A DNA stretch of 64,000 nucleotides, from NCBI RefSeq assembly GCF_008124525.1, contig NZ_VNHJ01000001.1, positions 1 through 64,000 on the forward strand, in the 5' to 3' direction. A program made the position numbers and the translations under genes. Of the stretch, positions 56,773-64,000 are shown in pieces; within the stretch, counting starts at the first letter, position 1, and each line of letters opens with the position of its first letter. The notes under the pieces were generated by a model. It made no database searches. It was not told the DNA's origin and saw nothing but the letters and a program-made list of their open reading frames with translations. This DNA comes from Oceanicella actignis. GTDB lineage: Bacteria; Pseudomonadota; Alphaproteobacteria; Rhodobacterales; Rhodobacteraceae.

Positions 56773-58322
56773 GCCATCTGCCGGTTCTGCCCATCGTCCT
56801 GCCCGCGGCGCTGGCGGCCTTCATCCTGATGACCATGCGCCACCATCTGGAGCTGCAGCGCATCTTCTCGATCGCCGGTTCGGTCGCGCTGACCGCGATC
56901 GCGGCGCTGCTGGTCGCGCGCGCCTCGGACGGGCAGGTGCATGTCTACGAGCTGGGCGACTGGCCCGCGCCTTTCGGCATCGCGCTGGCGCTCGACCGGC
57001 TGTCGGCGATGATGGTGGCGCTGACGGCGCTGCTGCTGCTGGCGGTCACGCTGTATGCGGTCGGGGCGGGCTGGGATGCGCGCGGGCGCCATTTCCACGC
57101 GCTGCTGCAGTTCCAGGCCATGGGCGTGTGCGGCGCCTTCCTGACCGCCGACGCCTTCAACCTGTTCGTGTTCTTCGAGATCCTGCTGATCGCCTCTTAC
57201 GGTCTGATGATCCATGCCGGCGGCGCCGAGCGGCTGCGCGCGGGGTTCCAGTATGTGGCCTACAACCTTCTGGGCTCGACGCTGTTCCTGTTCGCGATGG
57301 GCGCGCTCTACGCGGCGACGGGCACGCTCAACATGGCCGATCTGGGCGTGCGCATCGCCCAGCTGCCGGCCGAGCACGCGGCGCTGGCGCGGGCGGGCGC
57401 GGCGCTGCTGATCCTGGTCTTCGCGGTCAAGGCCGCGGCGCTGCCGGTGCATTTCTGGCTGCCGGGGGCGTATGCGGCCGCGCCGGGCCCCTCGGCGGCC
57501 ATGTTCGCGATCCTGACCAAGGTCGGCGTCTACGCCATCTTGCGCATGCGCGCGACGGCCTTTCCCGAAAGCGCCCCGGCGCTGGCCGGGCTGTCCGAGG
57601 CGTGGCTGCTGCCCGCCGCGCTGGCCACGGCGCTGATCGGCGCGGCCGGCGTGCTGGGCGCGCGCGGCATGGCGCGCCTTGCGGCCTTCGGCACCATCGC
57701 CTCGGTCGGCACGCTGCTGATCGCGGCGGCGCTGTTCACGCCGCAATCGGCGGCGGCGGCGCTCTACTACATGCCGCATTCGACGCTGGCGGCGGCGGTC
57801 ATGTTCCTGGCCGCCGACATGGTGACCGAGCGGCGCGGCGACGCCATCGCGCCCGGGCCGCGCATGGCCCATCATGCGCTGGTGGCGGCGGTGTTCTTCC
57901 TTGGCGCGGTGGCGCTGGCGGGGCTGCCGCCGCTGTCGGGCTTTCTGGGCAAGCTGATGATCATGGACGCCGCGCGCGGCCATGAGCGCGTGGCGTGGAT
58001 CTGGGGCGTGATCCTGGTCGCGTCGCTGATCACGCTGATGGGGCTTGCCCGCGCCGGCAGCGACGTGTTCTGGCGTCCGGCCGAGGGCGAGGGCCGCGCC
58101 GAGAACCGCGAGCAGGACGAGGACGACGCCGCCGCCGGGCCCGGCCCCGCCGCGCCGGCGCAGCCCTCGGCGGCGTTGACCTTCGTCGCCGCCTTCGCTC
58201 TGCTGGCGGCGCTGGCGGCGCTGACGGTCCTTGCGGGGCCGGCCATGCGCTATGCCGACGCGGCCGTGGCGCAGCTGTTCGACGCCGGCGCCTATGCCGA
58301 CGCCGTTCTGAGGAGGCCCTGA
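56769..58322 (+). CDS. mnhD: Mrp antiporter subunit D (MnhD)
   Basis: This 517-residue NuoN/M-like subunit has about 14 membrane helices. Core signatures are FFEILLIASYGLMIHAGGAERLRAGFQYVAYNLLGSTLFL (ion-path Glu in FFEI) and KAAALPVHFWLPGAYAAAPGPSAAMFAILTKVGVYA (Lys residues in the proton path). It works with subunit A in the antiporter. A charged insert near 435-465 (EGEGRAENREQDEDD) is unusual in length. ATG overlaps mnhC. Confidence 0.94.
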   Translation: MSHLPVLPIVLPAALAAFILMTMRHHLELQRIFSIAGSVALTAIAALLVARASDGQVHVYELGDWPAPFGIALALDRLSAMMVALTALLLLAVTLYAVGAGWDARGRHFHALLQFQAMGVCGAFLTADAFNLFVFFEILLIASYGLMIHAGGAERLRAGFQYVAYNLLGSTLFLFAMGALYAATGTLNMADLGVRIAQLPAEHAALARAGAALLILVFAVKAAALPVHFWLPGAYAAAPGPSAAMFAILTKVGVYAILRMRATAFPESAPALAGLSEAWLLPAALATALIGAAGVLGARGMARLAAFGTIASVGTLLIAAALFTPQSAAAALYYMPHSTLAAAVMFLAADMVTERRGDAIAPGPRMAHHALVAAVFFLGAVALAGLPPLSGFLGKLMIMDAARGHERVAWIWGVILVASLITLMGLARAGSDVFWRPAEGEGRAENREQDEDDAAAGPGPAAPAQPSAALTFVAAFALLAALAALTVLAGPAMRYADAAVAQLFDAGAYADAVLRRP

Positions 58323-58324
58323 GC

Positions 58325-58822
58325 ATGCGTCTGATCCGCGCGCTGTTTCCGCACCCGACGCTTTCGCTGCTGCTGACGGCGGTGTGGGTGGCGATGGCCA
58401 ACACCTTCACGATCAACTCGCTGGTTCTGGGGGCGATGCTGGGCGTGGCCATTCCGATCTTCACGCGCGCCTACTGGCCCGACCGGCCGCGGCTGCGCAG
58501 CCCGCTGCGGGTGGCCGAGTATGCGGCGGTGGTGCTTTGGGACATCGTCATGGCCAACATCGCCGTGGCGCGGCTGGTGCTGTTCCGGCGCAACGCCGAT
58601 CTGCGCCCGGCCTGGATCGCGGTGCCGCTGGATCTGCGCCACCCCGAGGCGATCACCGCGCTGGCGGGCACCATCACCATGACGCCGGGCACCGTGTCGT
58701 GCGACGTCTCCTCCGAGGGGCGCGCGCTTCTGGTGCATTGCCTGCATGCGCCCGATCCCGACGCCGTGCGCGACGAGATCAAGCAGCGCTACGAGCGCAG
58801 ACTGATGGAGATTTTCGAATGA
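58325..58822 (+). CDS. mnhE: Mrp antiporter subunit E (MnhE)
   Basis: This 165-residue subunit has two N-terminal membrane segments (LSLLLTAVWVAMANTFTINSLVLGAMLGVAIPIF), the VLWDIVMANIAVARLVL helix and the MrpE soluble domain ending ITALAGTITMTPGTVSCDVS ... LLVHCLHAPDPDAVRDEIKQRYERRLMEIF. It is needed for assembly and activity of the antiporter. ATG two bases after mnhD; overlaps mnhF. Confidence 0.93.
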   Translation: MRLIRALFPHPTLSLLLTAVWVAMANTFTINSLVLGAMLGVAIPIFTRAYWPDRPRLRSPLRVAEYAAVVLWDIVMANIAVARLVLFRRNADLRPAWIAVPLDLRHPEAITALAGTITMTPGTVSCDVSSEGRALLVHCLHAPDPDAVRDEIKQRYERRLMEIFE

Positions 58823-59088
58823 TCGCGCTGGCCCTGGACTTCGCCTTCGCCTGCTTCGGCGCCGCGATGCTGATGAACATGTGGGTCGTGGCCGCCGGCC
58901 GCACGGTCGAGGACCGCATCCTTGCGCTCGACACCATGGTCATCAACGCCATCGCCCTGCTGATCCTGCACGGGATCTGGGCCGGAACGGCGGTGTTCTT
59001 CGAGGCGGCCATGATCATCGCCATGCTCGGCTTCGTCTCGACCGTGGCCTATGCGCGCTTCATCCTGCGCGGCAACATCATCGAATGA
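58819..59088 (+). CDS. mnhF: Mrp antiporter subunit F (MnhF)
   Basis: This 89-residue protein with three membrane helices has the MrpF motif GRTVEDRILALDTMVINAIALLIL and the ending FVSTVAYARFILRGNIIE. Small structural subunit of the antiporter. Overlaps mnhE by ATGA and lies nine bases before mnhG. Confidence 0.93.
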   Translation: MIALALDFAFACFGAAMLMNMWVVAAGRTVEDRILALDTMVINAIALLILHGIWAGTAVFFEAAMIIAMLGFVSTVAYARFILRGNIIE

Positions 59089-59097
59089 GGGGCGGGC

Positions 59098-59517
59098 ATG
59101 TCGCAGGCGGCTGAAATCCTGATCGCGGCGAGCCTTGCGGTGGGCGGCGTGTTCGGCCTGGTCGGCTCTTACGGCCTGATCAAGCTGCCGAACCTGGTCA
59201 TGCGCCTGCATGCGCCGACCAAGGCCACCACGCTGGGCGTGGGCGGGGTGCTGATCGCCTCGATGCTGCATTCGTGGTTCGCGCTCGGGCGGTTCTCGGT
59301 GCACGAGCTGCTCATCACCATGTTCCTGTTCCTGACCGCGCCCGTCACGGCGCATTTCATCGCCAAGGCGCATATCCACCGCCGCCTGAGCGCGCGCGAT
59401 CTGCCCGCGCCGCAGGTCGATCGGGGGTGGGCGACGCTCGAGCGGCCCGAGGACGGCTCCCCCGACGGCGACCCCGGCGAAAAGGCCGAAGGCGCGCAGC
59501 CCGGCGGCGGGAACTGA
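59098..59517 (+). CDS. mnhG: Mrp antiporter subunit G (MnhG)
   Basis: This 139-residue subunit has three membrane helices and the family pattern GLIKLPNLVMRLHAPTKATTLGVGGVLIASM ... HELLITMFLFLTAPVTAHFIAKA. The last 35 residues are a polar tail not needed in the family. It is the final gene of the mnhABCDEFG set, so the antiporter is complete. It gives Na+ and pH tolerance, suited to a saline or alkaline habitat. Confidence 0.93.
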   Translation: MSQAAEILIAASLAVGGVFGLVGSYGLIKLPNLVMRLHAPTKATTLGVGGVLIASMLHSWFALGRFSVHELLITMFLFLTAPVTAHFIAKAHIHRRLSARDLPAPQVDRGWATLERPEDGSPDGDPGEKAEGAQPGGGN

Positions 59518-59608
59518 CCCGGACCCCGGCCGGCGCGCCGACCCCGCTCCGGCCGCGCTCTGGCCCCGCGCTGATCTCGCTCGAGCCCCGCTCTGGCTCG
59601 CCCGCCGG

Positions 59609-60205
59609 TCAGCGCGTGCGCAGCGCGTCGAGGTCCGCGGCGTGGTCCACGTCGCGCAGCGTTTCGGCGAAGGCCACGCGGCGCCCGGCGAAGGCGCGCA
59701 GCGAATCGCTCAGCGCATGGGGGCTTGACCAGCGCACCCCCTGGAACAGGCCGGGCGGGGGCGGCGCGGCGCCGCGCGCCAGGCCGACCAGCCAGAAGCC
59801 GCCATCCTCGGCCGGGCCGAACACCGCGTCCGCGCCGCGCAGCAGGGCGAAGGCCCGGGCGATTCGCGCGCGATTCGCGCCGGGCACGTCGCCGCCCACG
59901 ATCAGCGCCGGTCCGGCGGGCGCGTCGCGCAGCGCGCGGGCCATGCGCGCGCCCAGATCGCCGCGCCCCTGGGGCATGCGGCGCAGATGCGCGGGCCAGA
60001 CGCGGCTGGTCAGCCCCTCGGCGTCGGGCGAGACGGCAAGGATCGTCTCCCAGCGCGGATCGCGCGCCAGCTCGCGCGCCGTGCGCAGCGCCTGCGCGCG
60101 GAACCAGCGCGCGGCCGCGGTCGCGCCCACATCGCGCGCAAGGCGGGTCTTGACGCGGCCGGGGCGCGGCTCCTTGACGAACAGGATCACCCGGGGGCGG
60201 CGCAT
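59609..60205 (-). CDS. DUF2064/TIGR04282-type nucleotidyltransferase-like protein
   Basis: This 198-residue protein starts MRRPRVILFVKEPRPGRVKTRLARDVG, the signature of the DUF2064 (CofC-like, GT-A fold) family, and has LIVGGDVPGANRARIARAF with the metal-binding Asp and AVFGPAEDGGFWLVGL. It resembles enzymes that transfer nucleotidyl or glycosyl groups; the real substrate is unknown. ATG 60205 is chosen because the family starts at this point; the frame further upstream crosses the rpmJ terminator. Convergent with mnhG. Confidence 0.83.
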   Translation of the reverse strand: MRRPRVILFVKEPRPGRVKTRLARDVGATAAARWFRAQALRTARELARDPRWETILAVSPDAEGLTSRVWPAHLRRMPQGRGDLGARMARALRDAPAGPALIVGGDVPGANRARIARAFALLRGADAVFGPAEDGGFWLVGLARGAAPPPPGLFQGVRWSSPHALSDSLRAFAGRRVAFAETLRDVDHAADLDALRTR

Positions 60206-60245
60206 GGCGCGGGGAGGGTCGGCGAAGGCGCGTCCGGGCAACGCG

Positions 60246-60276
60246 AAACCCCCGCAGGCCTTGCGGCCGGCGGGGG
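60246..60276 (-). terminator. Intrinsic terminator of rpmJ
   Basis: On the minus strand CCCCCGC pairs with GCGGGGG (plus 60249-60255 with 60270-60276), with an inner GGCC/GGCC part and three T residues after it. It lies about 30 bases after the rpmJ stop codon. Confidence 0.7.
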
Positions 60277-60305
60277 CGTCGAGCGCCATCGACGGCGCGG
60301 CGCGC

Positions 60306-60431
60306 TCAGCCCTGGCGGGCCTTGAAGCGGCGCTGGGTCTTGTTGATGACGTAGACGCGGCCCTTGCGGCGCACGACGCGGCAGTCGCGATGGCGCGCCT
60401 TCAGGGAGCGAAGCGAGTTCTTGACCTTCAT
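60306..60431 (-). CDS. rpmJ: 50S ribosomal protein L36, zinc-free form
   Basis: This 41-residue protein reads [17 protein letters not shown], then [23 protein letters not shown], an L36 of the longer type with only one Cys (residue 17). Zinc-binding L36 has three Cys and one His; here the ligand set is incomplete, so it is the C-minus form that works without zinc. It binds 23S rRNA in the large subunit. The 5' side is followed by a GA-rich ribosome site (GGAGAGAAAG on the minus strand). It has its own terminator, so it is a single-gene unit. Confidence 0.95.
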   Translation of the reverse strand: MKVKNSLRSLKARHRDCRVVRRKGRVYVINKTQRRFKARQG

Positions 60432-60812
60432 CTTTCTCTCCGTGGCGAAGGCGCGGCGTGCCCGTCGGAGCCGGCGCCCTGTCAGCTTCGGCCCGCGCGC
60501 CCGGACCGTGGGCGCCGCAAGACCGCGAAATGGGATCGCGCCGGCGCGCAACGCTCCGGCCCGCGGGTGATAGCCGAGGAATCGGCCCGACGCAAGAGCC
60601 CCGCCTCTCCCCGCGCCGCGCGCCGCGCCCGCGCTCGAGCGCGCGCCGCGGGACATGGCGCCGCGGGCCCGGCGCCCAAGCGGGAACGGTCGCGGGGCGC
60701 GCCGCGCGGCGCGGCGTCCGGCGACGGGCGGGCGCGGGCGACCGGCCCCGGCGCGGGCTTGACGGCCGCCGGGGCCGCCGCTTCACTGCCCGCGCCGCTC
60801 AGGAGCCGCGAC
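60432..60812. other. Divergent gap between rpmJ and P450; no gene seen
   Basis: 381 GC-rich bases. Promoters of rpmJ (minus) and the P450 gene (plus) must lie here but cannot be located by eye. Frames are shadows. Confidence 0.5.
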
Positions 60813-62000
60813 ATGCCCCAGCTTCCGCTCTTCGAACAATCGCCCCGCGACCCCGCCTTCGTGCAGGACCCCTTCCCGGCCTATGAGCGCATGCGCGCGC
60901 TGGGGCCGGCGGTGTTCTGGCGCGACTATGGGATGGCGGTGTTCGCGCGCCACGCCGACGTGGCGGCCCTGCTGCGCGACCGGCGGCTGGGCCGCGCCCC
61001 GGCGCCCGAGCTGGCCCCGCAGGGGCCGCCCGCCGACGCCTTCGACGCCTTCGAGCGCCTGTCCCTGCTCGAGCGCGAGCCCCCCGACCACACCCGCCTG
61101 CGGGCGCTGGTCAACCGCGCCTTCACCTCGCGCGCCATCGCCGGCTTCGCGCCGCGCATCCGCGCCGTCGCGGCCGGGCTGGCCGACGCGCTGCCCGCGG
61201 AGGAAGCCGATCTGATGCGCGCCTATGCCGAGCCGCTGCCCGTGCGCGTCATCGCCGAGCTGCTGGGCGCCCCGCCCGAGGCGGCGGCGCAGATGCGCGC
61301 CTGGTCGCACGACATGACGGCGATGTATCGCTTCGCCCCGCCGCCCGGCGCGCGGGCGCGCGCCAACGCCGCCGCCCAGGCCTTCGGCGCCTTCATGGCC
61401 GAGGTGATCGAGCGCCGCCGCCGCGCGCCGGAGCGGGCGTTGATCGACGCGCTCATCGCCGCCGAGCAGGACGGCTCGCGCCTGAGCCGGGACGAGCTGA
61501 TCGCCACCTCGATCCTTCTGATGAACGCGGGGCACGAGGCCACGACGCTGGCGATCGGCCTGGCGCTGAAGCTGGCGCTGACCGGGGCGGCGACGCCCGC
61601 GGCGCTGGCCGCCGAGACGGGGCCTGACGAGGCGCTGCGGCTGGACCCGCCCATGCACCTGTTCACGCGCCATGTGCGCGAGGATCTGGAGCATGCCGGC
61701 GCGACGCTGCGGCGCGGGCAGGTGATCGGGCTGGCGCTGGGCGCGGCCAACCGCGACCCGGAGCGCTTCGCGCGCCCCGAGCTCTTCGACCCGCGGCGGC
61801 CGGGGCTGGCCGGGCATGTGGGCCTGGGCGCGGGCATCCATTTCTGCGTCGGCGCGCCGCTTGCGCGGCTCGAGATGCGCGCGGCGGTCGCGGCGCTGTT
61901 CGCGCGCTGGCCGCGCATCCGCCTGATCGAGGCGCCGCGCTTCGAGGACCGCTACCACTTCCGCGCCCTCGGGGCGCTGCGCGTCCGCCCGGCCGGCTGA
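60813..62000 (+). CDS. Cytochrome P450
   Basis: This 395-residue soluble bacterial P450 has the I-helix oxygen motif AGHEATT (239-245), the K-helix ExxR as EALR (273-276) and the heme loop GAGIHFCVGAPLA with Cys 345 as axial ligand (the usual first Phe of FGxGxHxC is Leu here). Length and EREPPDHTRLRALVNRAFT fit the class I CYP type that needs ferredoxin and ferredoxin reductase. No such partners lie nearby. AGGAG at 60801-60805 precedes ATG 60813. Substrate unknown. Confidence 0.93.
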   Translation: MPQLPLFEQSPRDPAFVQDPFPAYERMRALGPAVFWRDYGMAVFARHADVAALLRDRRLGRAPAPELAPQGPPADAFDAFERLSLLEREPPDHTRLRALVNRAFTSRAIAGFAPRIRAVAAGLADALPAEEADLMRAYAEPLPVRVIAELLGAPPEAAAQMRAWSHDMTAMYRFAPPPGARARANAAAQAFGAFMAEVIERRRRAPERALIDALIAAEQDGSRLSRDELIATSILLMNAGHEATTLAIGLALKLALTGAATPAALAAETGPDEALRLDPPMHLFTRHVREDLEHAGATLRRGQVIGLALGAANRDPERFARPELFDPRRPGLAGHVGLGAGIHFCVGAPLARLEMRAAVAALFARWPRIRLIEAPRFEDRYHFRALGALRVRPAG

Positions 62001-62077
62001 CCGGCGCCTTGCCGCTTGCGCCGGGGCGGCGCCTCGGCCGATGGTGAGAGGGTCCGAATCCGCCGCAAGGAAACCCC

Positions 62078-63034
62078 ATGCTCGATCCGCTTCTGCCCAC
62101 CTCGATCTCGGCCGCGACGCTGGCCTTCCTCGTCTTCGCGCTGGTGCTGGTCTTCCTGTCGGTCAAGGCCGTGCCCCAGGGCGAGGAATGGACCGTCGAG
62201 CGCTTCGGCCGCTACACCCGCACCCTGCGGCCGGGCCTGAACTTCCTCATCCCGCTGATCGAGCGCGTGGGCGCGCGCATCAACATGATGGAGACCGTGC
62301 TCGACATCGACAGTCAGGAGGTCATCACCCGCGACAACGCCCGCATCCAGGCCGACGCCATCGCCTTCTACCAGGTGGTCGACGCCGCCGCGGCGGCCTA
62401 CGAGGTGCGCGACCTGGAGCGCGCGCTCAACAACCTGACCATGACCAACATCCGCACCGTGATCGGCGCCATGGATCTGGACGAGGTGCTGTCGAACCGC
62501 GACGCCATCAACTCGCGCCTCCTGACGGTGATCGACGCGGCGTCGAACCCCTGGGGCGTGAAGGTGACGCGGGTCGAGATCAAGGACCTGACCCCGCCCG
62601 AGGACATCACCGCCGCCATGGCCAAGCAGATGAAGGCCGAGCGCGAGAAGCGCGCCGAGGTTCTTCAGGCCGAGGGCGAGAAGCAGGCCGCCATTCTCAA
62701 GGCCGAGGGCTTCAAGGAGGCCCAGATCCGCGAGGCCGAAGGCCGCCGCGCCGCCGCCTTCCTCGACGCCGAGGCGCGCGAGCGCCAGGCCCGCGCCGAG
62801 GCCGAGGCGACGCGCATGGTCTCCGAGGCCATCGCGGCGGGCGACGTGCAGGCGGTGAACTACTTCGTCGCCCAGAAATACGTCGAAGCCCTGCGCGACG
62901 TGGCCGCCGCGCCCAACGCCAAGACGGTGATGATCCCGCTCGAGGCGTCGGGGGTGATCGGCTCGGTCGCCGGCGTGGCCGAGCTGGCGCGCGCCGCCGG
63001 GCTTGGCGGCGGCGCGGCCGGCGGCCGGGGCTGA
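62078..63034 (+). CDS. SPFH-domain (stomatin/QmcA-like) membrane protein
   Basis: This 318-residue protein has an N-terminal membrane helix (ISAATLAFLVFALVLVFLSV), then an SPFH domain (VPQGEEWTVERFGRYTRTLRPGLNFLIPLIERV, DARIQADAIAFYQV, LTMTNIRTVIGAMDLDEVLSNRDAIN) and a long charged coiled coil (about 185-255, EKRAEVLQAEGEKQAAILKAEG). It forms large rings in the membrane linked to quality control by FtsH-type proteases. It is followed by NfeD, its usual partner, 9 bases on. AAGGA precedes ATG 62078. Confidence 0.92.
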   Translation: MLDPLLPTSISAATLAFLVFALVLVFLSVKAVPQGEEWTVERFGRYTRTLRPGLNFLIPLIERVGARINMMETVLDIDSQEVITRDNARIQADAIAFYQVVDAAAAAYEVRDLERALNNLTMTNIRTVIGAMDLDEVLSNRDAINSRLLTVIDAASNPWGVKVTRVEIKDLTPPEDITAAMAKQMKAEREKRAEVLQAEGEKQAAILKAEGFKEAQIREAEGRRAAAFLDAEARERQARAEAEATRMVSEAIAAGDVQAVNYFVAQKYVEALRDVAAAPNAKTVMIPLEASGVIGSVAGVAELARAAGLGGGAAGGRG

Positions 63035-63043
63035 GGGCGCGTC

Positions 63044-63514
63044 ATGGACATTTTCGCCTTTCTCGACGGCGCCTCGCCCTGGGGCTGGGCCGCGCTGGCC
63101 GTGGGGCTTGCCGCGGTCGAGATGCTGATCGGCTCGTTCTTCCTGCTGTGGCCGGCGCTGGCGGCGGCGCTGACGGCCATGGCGCTGATCTATGCGCCCG
63201 ATCTGAGCGGCGCGGCGCAGATCGGGCTGTTCTCGGGCGCGGCGGCGCTGCTGACGCTGGGCGGGCGCTGGGCGGCGCGGCGGCTGGGGGCGGCGCGGTC
63301 CGGGCGCCCCGAGCTCAACCGGCGCGAGGCGCGGCTGACCGGGCGCGTGGCCGTGGCGGTCGAGCCCTTCGAGGCGGGCGAGGGCGCGGTCGAGATCGAC
63401 GGCGTGCGCTGGAGGGCCCGCGCGGCGCCGGATGCGCGCATCGACAAGGGCGCGCGGCTGCGCGTCAGGCGCGCCGAGGGCATGACGCTGATCGTCGCGC
63501 CCGTTAACCATTAG
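63044..63514 (+). CDS. NfeD-like membrane protein
   Basis: This 156-residue partner of the SPFH protein has two or three membrane segments (WGWAALAVGLAAVEMLIGSFFLLWPALAAALTAMALIY, IGLFSGAAALLTLGG) and a C-terminal OB-fold (NRREARLTGRVAVAVEPFEAGEGAVEIDGVRWRARA) typical of NfeD short forms. SPFH and NfeD genes occur together across bacteria. It probably anchors to the stomatin ring. Its stop TAG lies within a possible CtrA site. Confidence 0.9.
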   Translation: MDIFAFLDGASPWGWAALAVGLAAVEMLIGSFFLLWPALAAALTAMALIYAPDLSGAAQIGLFSGAAALLTLGGRWAARRLGAARSGRPELNRREARLTGRVAVAVEPFEAGEGAVEIDGVRWRARAAPDARIDKGARLRVRRAEGMTLIVAPVNH

Positions 63515-63518
63515 TGAA
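63504..63518 (+). promoter_or_regulatory. Possible CtrA-binding site
   Basis: TTAA-N7-TGAA, one base off the alphaproteobacterial CtrA motif TTAA-N7-TTAA. It lies just before the -35 element of the LysM gene and overlaps the end of the NfeD gene. Confidence 0.35.
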
Positions 63519-63521
63519 CGA

Positions 63522-63550
63522 TTGTTGAGGCAAATTTTTCCGCTTAATAT
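63522..63550 (+). promoter_or_regulatory. Predicted sigma70 promoter of LysM gene
   Basis: TTGTTG at 63522-63527, 17-base spacer, TAATAT at 63545-63550, in the most AT-rich stretch of this half of the window. Start codon 60 bases downstream. Confidence 0.6.
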
Positions 63551-63610
63551 GCGCCCCGTATGTTTTTGTTGATGGGGTCCGCCCGGCAGGGGCGGGCAGG
63601 GGGCGTTGCG

Positions 63611-64000
63611 ATGAAACGGTTCATGAAACATTTCGCCGCCGCGGCGATGGCGGCGGGCGTCGCCTGCGGCGCGATGGCGCAAGAAGGCGCGCCGGCGCGC
63701 GAGTGCGGCGTGGAGTATGTGGTCGTTCCCGGCGACACGCTGGGCGTGATCGCGCGCAAGACGCTGGGCGACGAACGCCTGTTCGACCTGATCCACCTCG
63801 TCAACCGCGCGGCGATCGGCCCCGATCCGAACCGCATCGAGATCGGGCAGAGGCTGCGCATCCCCTGCCCGGACGATCTTCTTGCGGCGCGCGTCCAGCT
63901 TGACGAGGCGGCGGACGGCGCCTCCGCCGCGCCCGCCTCCGTTCCTGCCTCCGATCCCGCCGCCGATCCCGCCGCCGATCCTGCCGGGGCGCTTGCCGCC
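63611..64000 (+). CDS. Exported LysM-domain protein (cut by window end)
   Basis: The frame from ATG 63611 encodes a signal peptide (MKRFMKHFAAAAMAAGVACG ending AMAQ) and from about residue 38 a LysM module (VVVPGDTLGVIARKTLGDERLFDLIHLVNRAAI ... RIEIGQRLRIPCP), followed by an Ala/Pro/Asp-rich tail of repeated DPAA units that runs past 64000. LysM binds peptidoglycan, so the protein should sit in the periplasm on the wall. Two Cys (in ECGVEY and IPCPDD) flank the LysM core and may form a disulfide. The C-terminal domain is unknown because the gene is cut off. Confidence 0.85.
   Translation, partial: MKRFMKHFAAAAMAAGVACGAMAQEGAPARECGVEYVVVPGDTLGVIARKTLGDERLFDLIHLVNRAAIGPDPNRIEIGQRLRIPCPDDLLAARVQLDEAADGASAAPASVPASDPAADPAADPAGALAA

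Overview
The window reads as a chromosomal segment of a very GC-rich alphaproteobacterium, most likely Rhodobacterales. The reasons are gene family content (NasT/NasS nitrate control with a Paracoccus-like nas gene order, a Mrp antiporter, dense ATGA-overlapping operons), heavy GC-ending codon use, and a tRNA-Ser(GCT) with encoded CCA. No taxon can be fixed without a search.

Region 1 (1-25000) looks like acquired DNA, visibly less GC-rich than what follows. It opens with the end of an IS256-family transposase and a decayed IS5-family transposase. It then carries a complete nitrate assimilation cluster (1304-13796): the sensor NasS and antiterminator NasT, a leader with two hexaloop hairpins and an intrinsic terminator, an ABC nitrate transporter (nrtA, nrtB, and a fused two-ATPase nrtCD), NADH-nitrite reductase (nirB/nasB), a Rieske protein (nirD/nasG), an FNT nitrite channel and a molybdenum nitrate reductase with a C-terminal [2Fe-2S] domain. 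An IS5-family element (13931-15018, 18-bp perfect inverted ends, dead transposase) follows and cuts off the front of a serine recombinase gene. Next is a restriction-modification operon (16683-24740): single-TRD specificity protein, HsdM, full-length HsdS, a DUF3800 protein, HsdR and a YgjP-like metallopeptidase, every junction overlapping. The operon ends just before tRNA-Ser(GCT) at 25007-25096.

Region 2 (25200-41800) is extremely GC-rich. It has a TetR-regulated RND pump with two periplasmic adaptors, a group of ribose-phosphate enzymes (mtnA; an AMP/thymidine-phosphorylase-like enzyme overlapping a PRPP-synthetase-like gene), a MerR regulator with three cysteines, a FAD oxidoreductase broken by one amber codon, molybdate control and uptake (modE-like, modABC) and a CDF zinc transporter. 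The molybdate genes could supply the cofactor for the nitrate reductase.

Region 3 (41887-52679, minus strand) is a peptide ABC operon in the order dppA, M24 peptidase, dppB, dppC, dppD, dppF. A stable hairpin and an array of about eight 27-28 bp hairpin repeats lie between dppA and the rest. Upstream is a 1110-residue single-chain acyl-CoA carboxylase. Region 4 (53526-64000) holds the Mrp Na+/H+ antiporter operon (mnhA with fused B, then C, D, E, F, G), a DUF2064 protein, ribosomal protein L36, a cytochrome P450, an SPFH/NfeD pair and the start of a LysM protein that runs off the window.

The parts most worth a second look are the NasT target leader, the one-sided degeneracy of the fused nitrate ATPase, the restriction operon with its extra half-specificity gene, and the hairpin array in the peptide operon.
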